A stretch of DNA of 64,000 bases, from contig OX328106.1 in NCBI GenBank assembly GCA_946811185.2, positions 47,256,311-47,320,310 on the forward strand, read 5' to 3'. This document shows, piece by piece, positions 1 through 11,641 of this stretch. The notes below the pieces were generated by a model that had not been told where the DNA came from, made no database searches, and saw nothing but the letters and a program-made list of their open reading frames with translations. A program made the translations under genes and the position numbers. Each line of letters starts with the position of its first letter. Within the stretch, counting starts at the first letter, position 1. Origin of the DNA: Hippopus hippopus (lineage: Eukaryota > Mollusca > Bivalvia > Cardiida > Cardiidae).

Positions 1-411
1 GCCGCTTGTAAATGAATGCTTAAATTCGCCACATCGGACTAAATAACCGGATCGAGACCCAGAACCTATTTTATATTAAGAAGCAAATATTGTAATTGGT
101 CGTTCATTGATGATTCAGATAGCATAAATAAACCATAGCACTTTAAACAAGTGCTGTTAAATCTTCGTCAATTTTTTGGTCTAAGTTTCTTGGGCACGAG
201 TATTCTCCGTATTGTATCTGCCGTTGGGTCGAATCTTCTTCAGCCATTATATTTAGAAATATTTCTGTTTTGATATTAACGTTATCAATAAACCAGAAGT
301 TTAATCAAGCATAATGAAATATTAATCGCAAGTTACAACAGATGTGAAAAGCAGTAGGTATTAGAAAACCGTCAAAACGTGATGAAATCAGGCCCAATCC
401 ATTTATTATCT
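1..411. other. No recognisable feature
   Basis: AT-rich unique-looking sequence. I see no long open frame, no hairpin element and no tRNA-like box here. Confidence 0.5.
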
Positions 412-618
412 CTTAGGCTGCTAAACGCGACTTAATGACCTTTTGCGGACAATGTAGATTCAAGATCAGACTGCACAAAACGTGCAGTCTGATCTTGAAT
501 CTACATTGTCCAATAAGGAAATGTTTTTCTAAAAAAAAAAAGCTTTGAAATAGCAACATTCGGGTTTTTTTCTGTCGGCTTGAAAGTTTCATTTAAGTTA
601 TTTAGCAGGATAAGAGTT
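412..618. mobile_element. Family A foldback element
   Basis: Begins CTTAGGCTGCTAA and ends TTTAGCAGGATAAG, which are inverted relatives of each other. The core at 447-511 is a near-perfect inverted repeat (GATCAGACTGCAC / GTGCAGTCTGATC). The same 200-bp layout recurs at 6004, 7310, 12537, 17060, 20545 and 34104. It has no coding capacity, so it is a non-autonomous (MITE-like) DNA transposon. Termini preceded by CCCTT and TTAA in better copies suggest a piggyBac-type element (inference). Confidence 0.8.
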
Positions 619-910
619 ACGTGCGATCCGATGCCGATCCGGTTGTTGAGTCCGATCCAGTCTTATTATTTTTTTCCCAGTTATACTGTTTAAAATCAAA
701 AGCTTGCCTAAAACCATTTGTTTCACTGCAACTGTTTTATTACGGCTGTTATTTTAGATAATGACTATTTTACCTTTGTTTAGCCCTTTTCCTGCCAAAC
801 ATGAACAAATTCTGTACTGACTCCAACTGTTTCTGAGAAGTTTACATATTTTAACAAATCGAGTATTTCCTTTTTCCATTTGGATTAATACCAAGAAGTA
901 GGTTAAAAGC

Positions 911-1324
911 CAGGGCCCGCTCTCACGAAAATCTTTATGTAGTTTAGTCTCTTATTTTACTCAAATCCGCCGACAGACTGATTTTCCGACTGACGTTGAG
1001 TTTGTTGTTCCAGACACATTTCACTAGCATTAACAGACTTATGTAACGTTCTCAAGTCCTGTGTTGACGTAACGTTTCAGGCTCAACTCAGTAAAATAAT
1101 GGACTTAAACCTCTTAATTGACTGAAGTCCACTTGTTGTGCTTAGTTGAGTCTGAAAAGTAGTGTCAACTCAGTATTTGAGAACTTCACTGCAGTCTGTT
1201 AATGTCATTATTATTTAAAATGCGTCTCAAAGAACGAACTCAAGTTAAGTCAGAACCTGGGACCATTAGTAGAGTTGAGTAAAATAAGAGACTTCAGGTT
1301 TTTTTTCGTGATACTGGGCCCAGG
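911..1324. mobile_element. Family F foldback element, single copy
   Basis: The ends CAGGGCCCGCTCTCACGAAAA and TTTTCGTGATACTGGGCCCAGG are imperfect inverted repeats about 410 bp apart. The interior repeats related words in both orientations (ACTCAAGT, GTTGAGT, TTAACAGAC). No open frame. Best read as a decayed non-autonomous foldback transposon. Its outer GGGCCC resembles some family E ends. Confidence 0.55.
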
Positions 1325-1924
1325 TTATACACCTATATCGAAGAAGGGAGAACGAAAGGATAAATAGCGTCTATGACCAAGAAATATACATGTGCATATT
1401 ACGGATAACGGAGACAATGCCCATCACAACTAATTGCTTTTCTTCGGCTTACCACAGCGATGATGTAATATTGCATACATTGTGTTTTCCTCTGTTTTTT
1501 TTCCTTCCCGTAATATATGCAGTAGTCATGTCCACATTGTTACCGATATTTCCGCACTGCAATATGGAATGTTAACCTACAGGCTACCAAGCGCGACACA
1601 GTTGGCATAGATCTGGAAGCATATACATGCAGTCTGGTCTTGGTTGACATTCTATGGTTGCAGTCACATCTCGTAGTCCTAATAATTGGCATTACGCCTA
1701 ACGAAGTCTTTTTCAATACAAAACTCGACAGACTATTGGTTAGCACTGCTCATTTACAGCACAATGGAATCAAGTAAGGCTTTGATGGGGGTGGAGGCAT
1801 GAATACATTCAAGACACTCGGGGAATTCAAATCAAAGTGTCACAAGTATACAAAGCCAAGAGGTTTTAAGCACAAAGAGGCCGGAGTGTAAGTTATGACC
1901 GAATCTCAAAAGGAATAAAAACAT

Positions 1925-2034
1925 AAACCAAATGGTTTAGCCAATCAGGAGTTGTGTTACTTTCAAAGTTAGAAAAATCTGGAGAATGAGACTAAAAGCG
2001 TTCTTAAGAATGTTTAGTGAAAACTAACCTAGGT
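1925..2034. mobile_element. Family E half element
   Basis: Contains only the right arm of the family E palindrome (ACCAAATGGTTTAGCCAATC then GTTCTTAAGAATG). The left arm is missing, so this is a truncated copy. Confidence 0.7.
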
Positions 2035-2768
2035 TGCAGTTCATATAAGTCATTGTTACTATAGATGACAATTATTGCATATCCCTGTCAGTGGGAGGTA
2101 ATATAATGACTAGATTGATACACACAAAATATTTTTATTTACCTGTACATGTGAATGTCTGTACAGGCTCAGGACATGTAGTAGGAAATGATCATTGAGT
2201 TATTCCCCTTTTGTTCATCTCACACACTTATGATGTCACGCTTTTCTGGTACATTGAAAATAGGGTGAGTTCGCTCTCTTCGGCAGTGAGTTGCTAATTC
2301 CCTGATAAAGCCATAGATTTTTCTGAAGAGTGTGAAGACCATCGATCCCTGTAAGTAGGTATAAAAAGTGGCATCGTGAGCCAGATTTTTTTTTTGCTAT
2401 TCCTTCCCAAACACAACTATCCTAGGAAAATCAGATTAAAAAAGAAAGGGGGCGGGGTCCTGACTAGTGTTAGACCATGCATTTTGATCAGATCATGGGC
2501 ACCAAATAGCTTCCAAAGAAACAGCATATTTAACTTCAACATTTCCAGAAAGGATCGACTGAACATCACAAACACATTTCATGTCTGTCATTTCACCTTT
2601 TCTGAGAAAACCGTATAGCAGAAGTGCTTGATTTCAAGCATTCAAGTGGGACTACTTTTGACAACCACGACCCGGAAGCAATTCGTTCTGATGTTACATC
2701 TTATTACCACGAGAAGACGACTTGACCAGGCCGTTTCCTGTGCACATCGTGGCTCAAGTAGAAATGAC

Positions 2769-2974
2769 CTGGGCCCGTAGTCACCAACCTTTCTTAAGAA
2801 CGTTCTTTGTCTTATTCTCCAGAATGTTCTATATTTGAAAGTAACACAACTTCTGATTGGCTAAACCAAATGGTTTAGCCAATCAGAAGTTGTGTTACTT
2901 TCAAACTTTCATGAATATCTTGGAGAATAAGACTAAGAATATTCTCAAGAATGGTTGGTGGAAACAGACCCAGG
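2769..2974. mobile_element. Family E palindromic element
   Basis: A full ~205 bp element that is almost one long palindrome centred on ACCAAATGGT near 2868. Both arms read TTCTTAAGAACG...ATTGGCTAAACC inward from CTGGGCCC / GACCCAG ends. It lacks coding capacity. As RNA it would form a hairpin of about 90 bp per arm. Confidence 0.85.
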
Positions 2975-3379
2975 AGAAAGGAGAAATCAAAGAGAAAGAA
3001 GCCATGTGTTCTTTTTGCAACAAACACACTCAAGGGTGCACAAACCGTTGCAAACATGATGAATTACCCGTAAGAGTGCATAACGAATAATATGTATTCA
3101 GCAAGTTACCTAATAATTGATATCTCAGTCGATAAAGAGACCCAGACATCGCAAGATCAAGATTATTTTAACAAAAATGTCCCACAGGACGTTGACAGTG
3201 CAGATACGAATAGATATTCTAGACCATAAATAGTCTTGAAATACTGCAATATTAATGAGCTCATAGCTTTTTGCCTGACCGAAATATCCATATTGGATTA
3301 TTTAGCACTATAAGATATGTTTCCGGTACTACTTTCTACTAGAGATGACAATTATTGCATAACTGTAGATCAGTGGGAG

Positions 3380-3490
3380 GTAACCCTTTACCAAACAATC
3401 CCGCGTGTAAGCGACCCGAAGCCTCTTGAAAACATTGTTGGAACAGAAGAAAATGCTGGTAACCGACACAATATTTTCTACCCTTCAAAA
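3380..3490. mobile_element. Truncated family B element
   Basis: Starts TAACCCTTTACCAAACAATCCC and keeps the GAAAACATTGTTGG and GAAAATGCTGGTAACC parts, then stops inside the core. Only the left half remains. Confidence 0.7.
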
Positions 3491-3564
3491 GAATAGTCTT
3501 GTCATTAGAAACATATATTACATGTATTTATTGTCCGCAAATGTTTTTAATTTAGAACGTCCAG

Positions 3565-3766
3565 CTGGGTCCATATTCATCAACCATTCTTAAGAATATT
3601 CTTTGTCTTATTCTTCAAGATTTTCAAAGTTTGAAAGTACACAACTTCTGATTGGATAAACCAAATGGTTTAGCCAATCAGAAGTTGTGTTACTTTCAAA
3701 TTTAGAAAATTCTGGTGAATACGACTGGGGACGTACTTAAGGATGATTGATGAATAAGGACCCAGG
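3565..3766. mobile_element. Family E palindromic element, first of a pair
   Basis: Has the CTGGGTCCATATTCATCAACC start, the ACCAAATGGT centre and a right arm ending GGACCCAGG. It abuts a second family E copy directly. Confidence 0.85.
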
Positions 3767-3988
3767 TTCCGTTTTCACCAACCATTCTTAAGAACATTAT
3801 ACAGTCTTTTTCTCCAAGGTTTTCCGAATTTGAAAGTACATGTAACTCAACTTCTGATTGGCTAAACCATTTATTTGCTGAAAATGGTCTAGCCAATCAG
3901 GAGTTGTGTTACTTTCAAATATAGAAAATTCTGAGGAATAACTCTTAGAACTTTCTTCGTTAAGAATGGTTGGTGAATACGGCCCCAG
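3762..3988. mobile_element. Family E palindromic element, second of a pair
   Basis: Begins in the CCAGG that ends the previous copy and finishes GGTGAATACGGCCCCAG. The centre is altered (ACCATTTATTTGCTGAAAATGGT), so a short loop separates the arms. Confidence 0.85.
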
Positions 3989-4072
3989 AATTCGATCATC
4001 TAGTGAAGAAGCAATCATCTGGGTAAAGACCCTGTATACAGGTACATGTGCGTGAATGAACAACTAAATTAG

Positions 4073-4270
4073 ACATAGGCACCTGGTACGTATTAGTCAT
4101 AGGTACTTGATTTCCATTACTTTTTGTTGTACAACTTGCATTTATTTCTGTACACTCTAACTACTAGAAGGTTTCTCAGCGGTCATCTATGAGAAACCTT
4201 CTAGTATTTATAGCAAACAGAAATAAATTAAGTTGTGAAACTGAAAGTCACGGAAACCAAGTGCCTATGG
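4073..4270. mobile_element. Family H foldback element
   Basis: An inverted repeat of about 200 bp. The outer arms are CATAGGCACCTGG and CCAAGTGCCTATGG, the middle arms ACAACTTGCATTTATTTCTGT and ACAGAAATAAATTAAGTTGT, and the inner arms ACTAGAAGGTTTCTC and GAGAAACCTTCTAGT. No open frame and no second copy seen in the window. Confidence 0.7.
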
Positions 4271-4735
4271 TATTAGCCAATCAATTGGCTAGATATTTTT
4301 GAATTTCGACTTGAACCAGTAACATGCAGTGTAGGTGAATCCGGTCCATAGTTGTTTCTTCGCAAACGAATTGCAATTCATGTTAATACAAAACTATATT
4401 AGTGACTCTAGCCGCTCCCATATTACAGAATACTGTGCTCCTACATTTTGTCATTACACTTTTTTTTAGCACTTTGAAAGTGACAGACAACTAGACTTGG
4501 TTTCAAAAGCCTTTTTTTTTTCTTTATTATCTCCACAAAACTGATAATTTTCAATCGCCTGCAAAACAAATGGCGTGACAGAAAGACATGTTTAAAACAC
4601 ACGAGAAATATCTCCTTATTGATATATTGTTTGCTGTAGCATTCCTCATGCCGTTTGTCACACGAAAGTTGTCATTACGCTAGTTATCAAGTTGCGTGGA
4701 AAGTTCGACAGACAGAGCTGTTAGACTATTAGAAG

Positions 4736-5000
4736 TGTGCCATGCTCTGTGAAACGGGGGATTCTTGTGAATCTGCAAAAAGTATCGACTCAGGTCAGCC
4801 TGCGCAGTCCGCGCAGGCTGACCTGAGTCGAAACTTTCTGCTATTAGTGATTTTTCTGCTTGTCGAAAGACCATTCTACCTCACAATTCAGTCGGTTGTT
4901 CGACAAATGGATTTTATGGATTCATTATTATATGATGTCTTGCTTGGTATAATGCATCACAGAGATGTATTAACCCCCATTTTGTTAGATCGGCGCTCAA
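4736..5000. mobile_element. Family C foldback element
   Basis: Starts GTGCCATGCTCTGTG, carries the core hairpin CAGGTCAGCCTGCGCAG / CTGCGCAGGCTGACCTG-type arms at about 4790-4825, and runs through ATTTTATGGATTCAT and ATGCATCACAGAGATG. The right terminus is diverged. It gives rise to spurious frames on both strands. Confidence 0.8.
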
Positions 5001-5449
5001 ATTAGTTTTAGCAGCTCTTACTAGTACTTTTTTTTTTAATCCATGAGGCCTTTTCGCCGCTTTTCAGTATCATATATCACAGAAACCACTTACACAGACC
5101 GCGTAACTATTCAAATCTTTCCTTGGTTTCATCTTTTCAAACGCTCGGATCATCAGTCTGCAATGGTTTGCCAAAGGATATTCCCGTGGAAGAATATTTT
5201 CCGTCAAAATCTTTCAATTATAAAGTCATGTGACAGTTGCGACTAATGAATGCAAAATATGATACGTCATTTCCGCTTTCTTCTTTGTGTAGTATATGTA
5301 ATTTTTGTAAATGATAGCCGAGTTGTAATATTACACCCTACCTTGCCATTGAAAAATAGAGCCTGAAACATATTCTTTTTAATGACCTCTTGTCGGAAAA
5401 TACGTGAAAAATACACATATTAACAATAAAATGAGTCTTGCTTTGTTAA

Positions 5450-5721
5450 ATCGTGTGTGGGGGGGGGGGGGGGGGAGGGGGCTTAATGCATCTGGAAAAA
5501 GTATCGACCCATTTCAGCCTGCGCAGTCCGCACAGGCTGAAATAATTCGAAACTTTTTGCTATTTGTATTTTTTCTGTATGTCGAAGGACCATTCTACCT
5601 CAATATCCGGTAGATTGTTTGTGTAAATGAATTTTATTGATCCAAAATCAGGTGATGACTTGCTTGGCATAATGCATCACGGAGATGCATGAAGCCTCTT
5701 TTGGCAAGAGCATGGCTCATT
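5450..5721. mobile_element. Family C foldback element with an expanded G tract
   Basis: The GGGGG stretch near the left end, normally about five G, is expanded to more than 20 G (about 5457-5480). The rest follows family C: CTTAATGCATCTG, the core hairpin at about 5513-5545, and the right end AGAGCATGGCTCAT. Confidence 0.8.
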
Positions 5722-5885
5722 TCTATAAGGTTCAAACTGGTGCTAAGGGGAGGCAAGATGGGACAAGAAAGCAAAGTGTCAATTTGAAAAAAAAATATGC
5801 CTAAAATGACCGTTTTCTCAGTTTGCTTCAGTGTTTCGTAAACTACAAAGATCCAGGTGTAATAGCTGGTAACCTTAATTTTTGT

Positions 5886-6211
5886 TGACAGTGCAGATCA
5901 AAATCAGACTGCACAAACGTACATCTATGCATTTTATAAGCGTTCGAAAAAGAAAGACAAAATAATCACTTTGCAGTGACAGCAATAAGACACGACTTAT
6001 TTTAACCCTTAGGCTGTCAAGTGCGACTCAAGAAGCCTTTGCGAACAGCGCAGACCAAGAAAAGACTGGACAGAACGTGGATTCTGATCTTGGAACTACA
6101 CTGTCCGATGTGGAGAGACTTTATTCCTACAAAAATGATTCTGAAATCGCCATACTAAGGGTTTTTTATTGCTATAAATCTTCCTTCCATTTATTTTATA
6201 AATTAAGGGTT
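5886..6211. mobile_element. Two degraded family A elements
   Basis: The first (5886-5930) is a short core fragment (ATCAAAATCAGACTGCAC). The second (6004-6211) is full length but diverged: AACCCTTAGGCTGTCAAG at the left, a mutated hairpin, and AATTAAGGGTT at the right. Confidence 0.65.
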
Positions 6212-6999
6212 GATAAGGATTGGATCAGGAGGTTTGTACCCTGCGGTCGAAGACAGACAGTAATGTACTGTGGTTAATTCTTTTCGAAACTTTTAATGCT
6301 TATTTTTAGACAAAACGTGGGATGAAGTTATTTTTCATGACGCTTTGGCAGATGATATCATTTTGTGCAAACAAAAGCAGTGTTCGAATAAAAAGACAAA
6401 ACACACGAGTAAAACTGTTTATGTAAATAAAAAAAGTGTTTTCTTTTCTGTGTTGATGTTCATAAATGGTGAGATATATTTTCTATCGTGCCAGTACACT
6501 TTTTGGCGGCGATGCGTTCTGCACATCCGGTTATACATAATAGGCTCGCGTTGCACAAGTTGCATCCTAAAATTCTAAGAGTAGCGTTATATTTGTATTC
6601 CGCGCGTCTGTCTTGGAAGTGACTGTACCCTGTTATGCGAGCTGTCACATCCAGTTATACATCCTTGTGGATACCGGAAATACCTAGGATTTCCTATTAA
6701 CGCTTAGGCTGCTCAGGAAGAATTGTTCTTTAATTTGTAAGAGATTGATTGCGAGAAAAGATTTACATTTTTCCACAGATTTTAGTCACATAGAATTCGT
6801 AAGGCAAAGGAGTCAAGTTACTGAAAATTAATTTTATCTGTACATACCTACATTAGTATTATTGACCTTTTGCATACCATGAGCACCTTAAGGGCTGATT
6901 ACAGATATTTTAGATCCAACGACCAAGCTGTGCAGAATAATAACATAAAGATGAAGTAATAGGTCAGCCATATATGTTATTGTAGAGCTGTTGTGAACC

Positions 7000-7184
7000 A
7001 ATAGGCTTCCGTGCGGGACTCAATGTGCTTTGGCAGACAGCCTAGATTCAGATCAGTCTGCACAGAACGTGCAGTCTGATTCCTGTCATGTATTCTGTCA
7101 AACAGAGCTTTGAATATGTAAAATGATTTTCTTTCCCATCGGCTGAGCATTTCATTTTATTTATCTAGCATTTTTGGGATTAAG
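7000..7184. mobile_element. Degraded family A element
   Basis: AATAGGCTTCCGTGCGGGAC start, ATCAGTCTGCACAGAACGTG core and a CATCGGCTGAGCATTTCATT right part match family A with many substitutions. Confidence 0.6.
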
Positions 7185-7309
7185 ACAATGCATTGCTTTG
7201 TATTCTGAACTGTATGCGAAGATCGATTGAAGTAATAAAACATTAACCTCTGATTTTAATTACTCTAAACATTCAACACAATGGATATTGGTTTCTTTAC
7301 ACCTTCAAC

Positions 7310-7516
7310 TTTTAGCCTACTAAATAAGTGAAATGAAACTTTCATGCCGATAGTATGAAGCCGAATTTTGTTATTTTAAAGTTATCATCGGGGGAAAAAT
7401 ATCTTCTTATCGGACAGTGTAGATCTAAGATCGGACTGCACGTTCTGTGCAGTCTGATCTTGATCTACGCTGTCCGCAAAAGGTCTTTTAGTGGCGCCCA
7501 GCAGCCAAGGGGTTAA
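7310..7516. mobile_element. Family A element, reverse orientation
   Basis: Reads TTTAGCCTACTAAATAAGTG, ATGAAACTTTCATGCCGATAG, then the core hairpin (GATCGGACTGCACGTTCTG...) and ends CAGCAGCCAAGGGGTTAA. Full length. Confidence 0.8.
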
Positions 7517-7526
7517 AAAAACATTT

Positions 7527-7601
7527 ACCCTGAGGCTGCTGAGCCTGAGTTCATGCGCATTTGCAGACAGAGTAGATGGAGATCAGACTGCACATAACGA
7601 G
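7527..7601. mobile_element. Truncated family A element
   Basis: Starts ACCCTGAGGCTGCTGAG and breaks off within the core at about 7601, where a tRNA-like SINE head in reverse orientation begins. Confidence 0.6.
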
Positions 7602-7722
7602 TAAACCCTGTCGCAATGACTACCACCAATCCGCAGAGAGGATCTTGGCCGAGATGGCGAATCGAACCAGCGGTCCTTTGATTTCAAGCCCTTTTTGTGA
7701 CCGACTGAGCGATATGACTGCA
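7602..7722 (-). mobile_element. tRNA-derived SINE head, minus strand
   Basis: On the minus strand it reads CGCTCAGTCGG (A-box-like) and, about 40 bases on, GGTTCGATTCGCC (B-box-like), the internal RNA polymerase III promoter of tRNA-derived SINEs. No cloverleaf for a working tRNA is evident. Confidence 0.6.
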
Positions 7723-7730
7723 ATATTGTT

Positions 7731-7960
7731 GATCCTGGTCGGGTGGTTCAGTGGTAAGGGTATCTGACTCGTGACCAGTTGGTTGCGGTTTCGACACTCG
7801 GTTGCAGCAAACTTTCTTTCCGGCGATTTTTCGCCTCCCACCCTTGATGCATGCAAGGAAGTAGTCATTGGCTTGGAACGATAGTTGTGTCATTGCTGGT
7901 GTGAGAAAGCTAGAAAACACATACGTAAGTGCACTAGTCGCCAAGATATGAATTAAGCTA
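7731..7960 (+). mobile_element. tRNA-derived SINE, plus strand
   Basis: A-box-like TGGTTCAGTGG at about 7744 and a degenerate B box GGTTTCGACACTC about 44 bp later, followed by a body (GCGATTTTTCGCCTCCCACC, CATTGGCTTGGAACGA) also found in reverse at 19885-20120. The shared tRNA-like head plus body marks a SINE family. Confidence 0.7.
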
Positions 7961-8257
7961 TTAAAATTGCGTTACCCTCCAATACAAACCAGACCAAGCA
8001 ATGCTGTTGAAAGATCATCGTTAGCAAACTCATCATTTGTCACTATATGTATGGTGGGGAGGGTGGTGGTGGTTGTACCCACTGAACTGCGTTTTTGCCT
8101 ACAGGCAGCTATGCCCTTGCATTATTATGCGAAAACTTACTTAGAATAATGCATCACGGTGAGGCGTAACCCCTTCCCCCCCCCCCCCCCCCTTTACCAG
8201 AGGACGGCTCATTTACAGATTGAAAATATCTGGTTTTTGTTGGTGGCGACCAAAGGA

Positions 8258-8492
8258 TTAATTCTGTACTAGGTAACATTTGATTTGACCAAAAAAAGAA
8301 AAATGATAGCATTTGCAGACAACAATTTTAATGTGGTTTTGAATGATAGTATATGTCTTTGAATTAGTAGAAAACGTTGTGGAAAAGCAGAAAATGCTTG
8401 TCACTATCATTTTCTTCTTTTTCCAAAATGTTTTCAAAAAGCGCTTTCCACGAGGCTCCTTAAAAATGGGATTAGGAGGTAGAGTACTTAAT
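8258..8492. mobile_element. Diverged family B element
   Basis: Has CATTTGCAGACAACAATTTT, GTAGAAAACGTTGTGG, a weakened core hairpin and the GTACTTAA end. It is more decayed than copies inside the gene. The 136-residue frame across it is non-genic. Confidence 0.6.
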
Positions 8493-8606
8493 GGTGAAAT
8501 GTGTTTTCCGGTTCCGTTTTCTTTGATTATTGATATGCAAGGAATTTCGATATGCAAAGAACTTCCATTATCTCGTACTTTATGTAAATTTTATTACATA
8601 ATAATT

Positions 8607-8868
8607 GAGCAACGCTCTATGAAAAGGGGGCTTAATACATCTGCAAAAAGTATCGACCCAGGTCAGCCTGCGCAATCCGCGCAGGCTGACCTGGGTCGAA
8701 ACCTTTTGCTATTGGCCAATTTCCTACTTGTCAAAGGACCAGTCTACATTTAGACTCAATCATTTGTTAGCCGAAGTAGATTTAACGGATCCATAATTAT
8801 GTAATGACTTGCTTGGTATAATGTATCACGGAGATGAATTAAGCCCCCTTTACCGGAGCATGGCTCAA
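8607..8868. mobile_element. Family C foldback element
   Basis: GAGCAACGCTCTATGAAAAG start, strong core hairpin (CCCAGGTCAGCCTGCGCA arms, about 8658-8697), GGAGCATGGCTCAA end. Confidence 0.85.
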
Positions 8869-9360
8869 ATATTTTGCGTAGTCCGCAGAATTCTAATCAG
8901 ACAGTTCGTTCTACGTCGCCACGGAAAGGTCAAATACAACCAATACCTCTATAAAAAGTAGATCTCTGGCGCAATCTGTTGAACACTACGTACCACTGCG
9001 AAGTGCATCCGGGTCTTAATAGTCAAAAGTGGTCCCGTTTCAAAATTTGACAGTGAGCGCTTCCGCTGCACTGTTTTATAAGTGAAAATGAAAGAACAGG
9101 TCGTAAATTTTATTTCTGATTCTATTTTGATGATTGCCGGCAACTGAGTGTAAGTGTATTAGTTCTCAGGGAACTACTTTATGCCTTTGACCGCTTAAAG
9201 GAACATAGTCTACAATCAGGAAGAACCTTTTTTTTTTCATCGTGATTTTTCAAGGGTACTTATGTTTGAGATGAAGAGGCAAAGAATGCTATTGGTTGCT
9301 CAGGTGCCATTGTTTTAGCTTCTTGTTTTGGCCTGTGGACAAATATATGATAAAAGCAAT

Positions 9361-9623
9361 TGAGCCATGCTATGTGAAAAAGGGGCTTAATGCATCTGCG
9401 AAAAGTATCGACCCAGGTCAGCCTGCGCAGTCTGCGCAGGCTGACCTGGGCTGAAACTTTTCGCTATTGGTCAGTTTTCTGTATGTCTAAGGACCAGTCT
9501 ACTTCAGGATTGAGTCGGTTGTTAAAAAAGGTGGCTATTATGGGTCCACAAGTATGTGATGGCTTGCTTGGTAGCATGGATCACCGAGATGCATTAAGCT
9601 CCCTTTCCACAGAGCATGGCTGA
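9361..9623. mobile_element. Family C foldback element
   Basis: TGAGCCATGCTATGTGAAAA start, perfect-looking core arms at about 9410-9450, AGAGCATGGCTGAA end. Complete. Confidence 0.85.
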
Positions 9624-9639
9624 AATGGTAAAGCTCTAG

Positions 9640-10310
9640 GCTTGCCAATAAAAGTACCGCAGAGAGTCAAAGATGGTGATTTTCACTCTGCATTCAAAAT
9701 AGCAAAAGACCAGCATAGTGATGCTCGTCAGACAGGAAAGACATCTTGGTGTGCAGCTACGGTAACGCCAAATCAACCCGAAGTTAGTCAAGGTCACCAA
9801 CCTTGCTGTATTTAAACGTGATTGAATCACAAAACATCGAGCTGCAATCAGGATGGCTTAATTGGTCTTCCACTTCTGATCGGGACGAACGCGGCAGAGG
9901 CGTTAGTTTTTCAAATTTGTAATAATTTAGTTCTTCTTTTATCGCCATATCTTCATTTTTATCTAAAAACCTCCTTACACCATCGCACAACTCAAATCCC
10001 CTCCACGAATACAACAACAACAAAAAAAGCTATACCATCTGTGAACATTGGAAAACTTTGTTGTAAGATTTGTATTCTTTCAATGAGTAAGGACAACTGA
10101 TTTATTTACTGATGGATCACCATAATATCTTATCTGTGAGACGATAATGTGCAGTAATTGAATGTGGTGAAAGTGATCTATAAATGTAATTGATGATCTG
10201 TGGTTCAAAAAGGAATGGTGAGGAAAAAAAATAGATATCTCGAAATGAACATAAAACAATACAATGTGGTTTTTTTTAAACTCTTTCATTGCAATGGAAA
10301 CGTGGATAGC
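9640..10310. other. No recognisable feature
   Basis: Mixed sequence with several short frames on both strands, none with a recognisable domain, splice context or repeat relationship to the rest of the window. Confidence 0.4.
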
Positions 10311-10316
10311 TTTTAA

Positions 10317-10381
10317 GGACGGCGTAGATCAAGATCAGACTGCACAGAACGTGCAGTCTGATCTTTGATCTACACCATCCG
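10317..10381. repeat. Family A core hairpin
   Basis: GATCAAGATCAGACTGCAC and its inverse GTGCAGTCTGATCTTTGATC flank a 4-6 base centre. The flanks do not clearly show the family A body, so only the hairpin is called. Confidence 0.75.
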
Positions 10382-10525
10382 CTGATGTTTTTTGAACGTC
10401 AAAGTTACCTTTTCATTTTACGTGGAATAGTAGTAACAGCTGTCGAAATAGAAATCGTCTTATTTATTTCATTGGTGGTGAAAAAATTAATGCTGGCTCA
10501 ACCCGTGGAATAGTGGATTGATGTA

Positions 10526-10537
10526 ACGGTTTCTCTG

Positions 10538-10572
<35 letters not shown>

Positions 10573-10617
10573 GTCTCTCTCTCTGTCTCTGTCTCTCTCT
10601 GTCTCTCTCTCTCTCTG

Positions 10618-10653
<36 letters not shown>

Positions 10654-10664
10654 GCTCTCTCTCT
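10526..10664. repeat. (CT)n/(CTGT)n microsatellite
   Basis: About 140 bp of CTCTCTGTCT permutations, followed by a second pure-CT tract at about 10758-10802. Arg/Glu/Asp-rich frames on the minus strand here are artefacts of this repeat. Confidence 0.95.
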
Positions 10665-11418
10665 CATTAAAAAGGGTATAAAGGGCATAATCAATAGCTA
10701 TCTGTATGCTTGACATGTATTTTGGGCCAGAGGCCTATATTTACGGCAATAAAATTTCTGAACTCTCTCTTTCTCTCTCTCTCTCTCTCCCTCTCTCTCC
10801 CACATCTTTGAAAAAGCTCAGCAGTTTCATCTTTTTATCTCAATTCTATCTATGCCGCTTCGTTATTTATCTCAATTTGTCAGACATCTTTAATGGTTAA
10901 TTCACACATTTAACATATAAAACATTTTAAGAGGAGACAATAATTATGCAATGGAACTTTGTTATTAGACACTTGAAATCTATAGCCTGTTTTCCATTTC
11001 TGCGGCAAAAAGAGTCATATTTTATCCATTAAAGTCCGCCACATGGTAATAGTAACTCGCCGGGTCACAGGAAAAAGGTGACAGTGACGACACTTTCTGA
11101 TCAAAATACCAAATTAAAAAAAAAGGGTACTTCTATTCCTCGCAAATACGCAGAGACGATATCAAATTAAACAATATTACTGTTTGTATTTACTGCAGAC
11201 GACAAGAACAAATTGACGTTTGTTCCGGAACTTTTACTCTCAATTTTATCTCCGTTTTTGAAGAGTGCAAAAAACAACGCTCTAGTTATTTATGAAAATC
11301 TGTGATCAAAATTTCAGACCTAATCAGCAAATTCAACGACTTTAAGTCGGTTTTCAAAGTTGAGCTGCGAATGGACTAAAGTTTTGTCTGGAATCTGGTG
11401 CCAGAATCTCTAAAAAAC

Positions 11419-11641
11419 CGTTACCACACAATCCAGAGTTTTAACGACTCTTAAGAAAAAGGCTTTTGAAAACATTGTGGGAAAAGGAGAAAATGCTGCT
11501 AAGCAGCATTTTCTCCTTTTCCCACAACGTTTTCTACCCTTTTAAAGTCAGAAATCATCATTTGAATTACGATTAATTTGTCATCAGCGAATCCTTTCAA
11601 TTGGGTCGAGTCCAACATTTTGTTGTTTAGTACAGAGTTAA
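11419..11641. mobile_element. Family B element
   Basis: CGTTACCACACAATCC start, GAAAACATTGTGGGAAAAGG, then the core GAGAAAATGCTGCTAAGCAGC hairpin, and TTTAGTACAGAGTTAA end. Complete, with the core arms nearly perfectly paired over about 30 bp each. Confidence 0.85.

Noticed and set aside
2376..2618. 80-codon plus-strand frame
   Set aside because: No domain, low-complexity start and no splice signals in a convincing arrangement.
8343..8753. 136-codon plus-strand frame
   Set aside because: It runs across the end of a diverged B element and into a C element, with no domain and no splice context. The C-derived tail (S-I-D-P-G-Q-P-A-Q-S-A-Q-A-D) recurs in other C copies.
10464..10716. Arg/Glu/Asp-rich frames on the minus strand
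   Set aside because: Pure translation of the CT/CTGT microsatellite.
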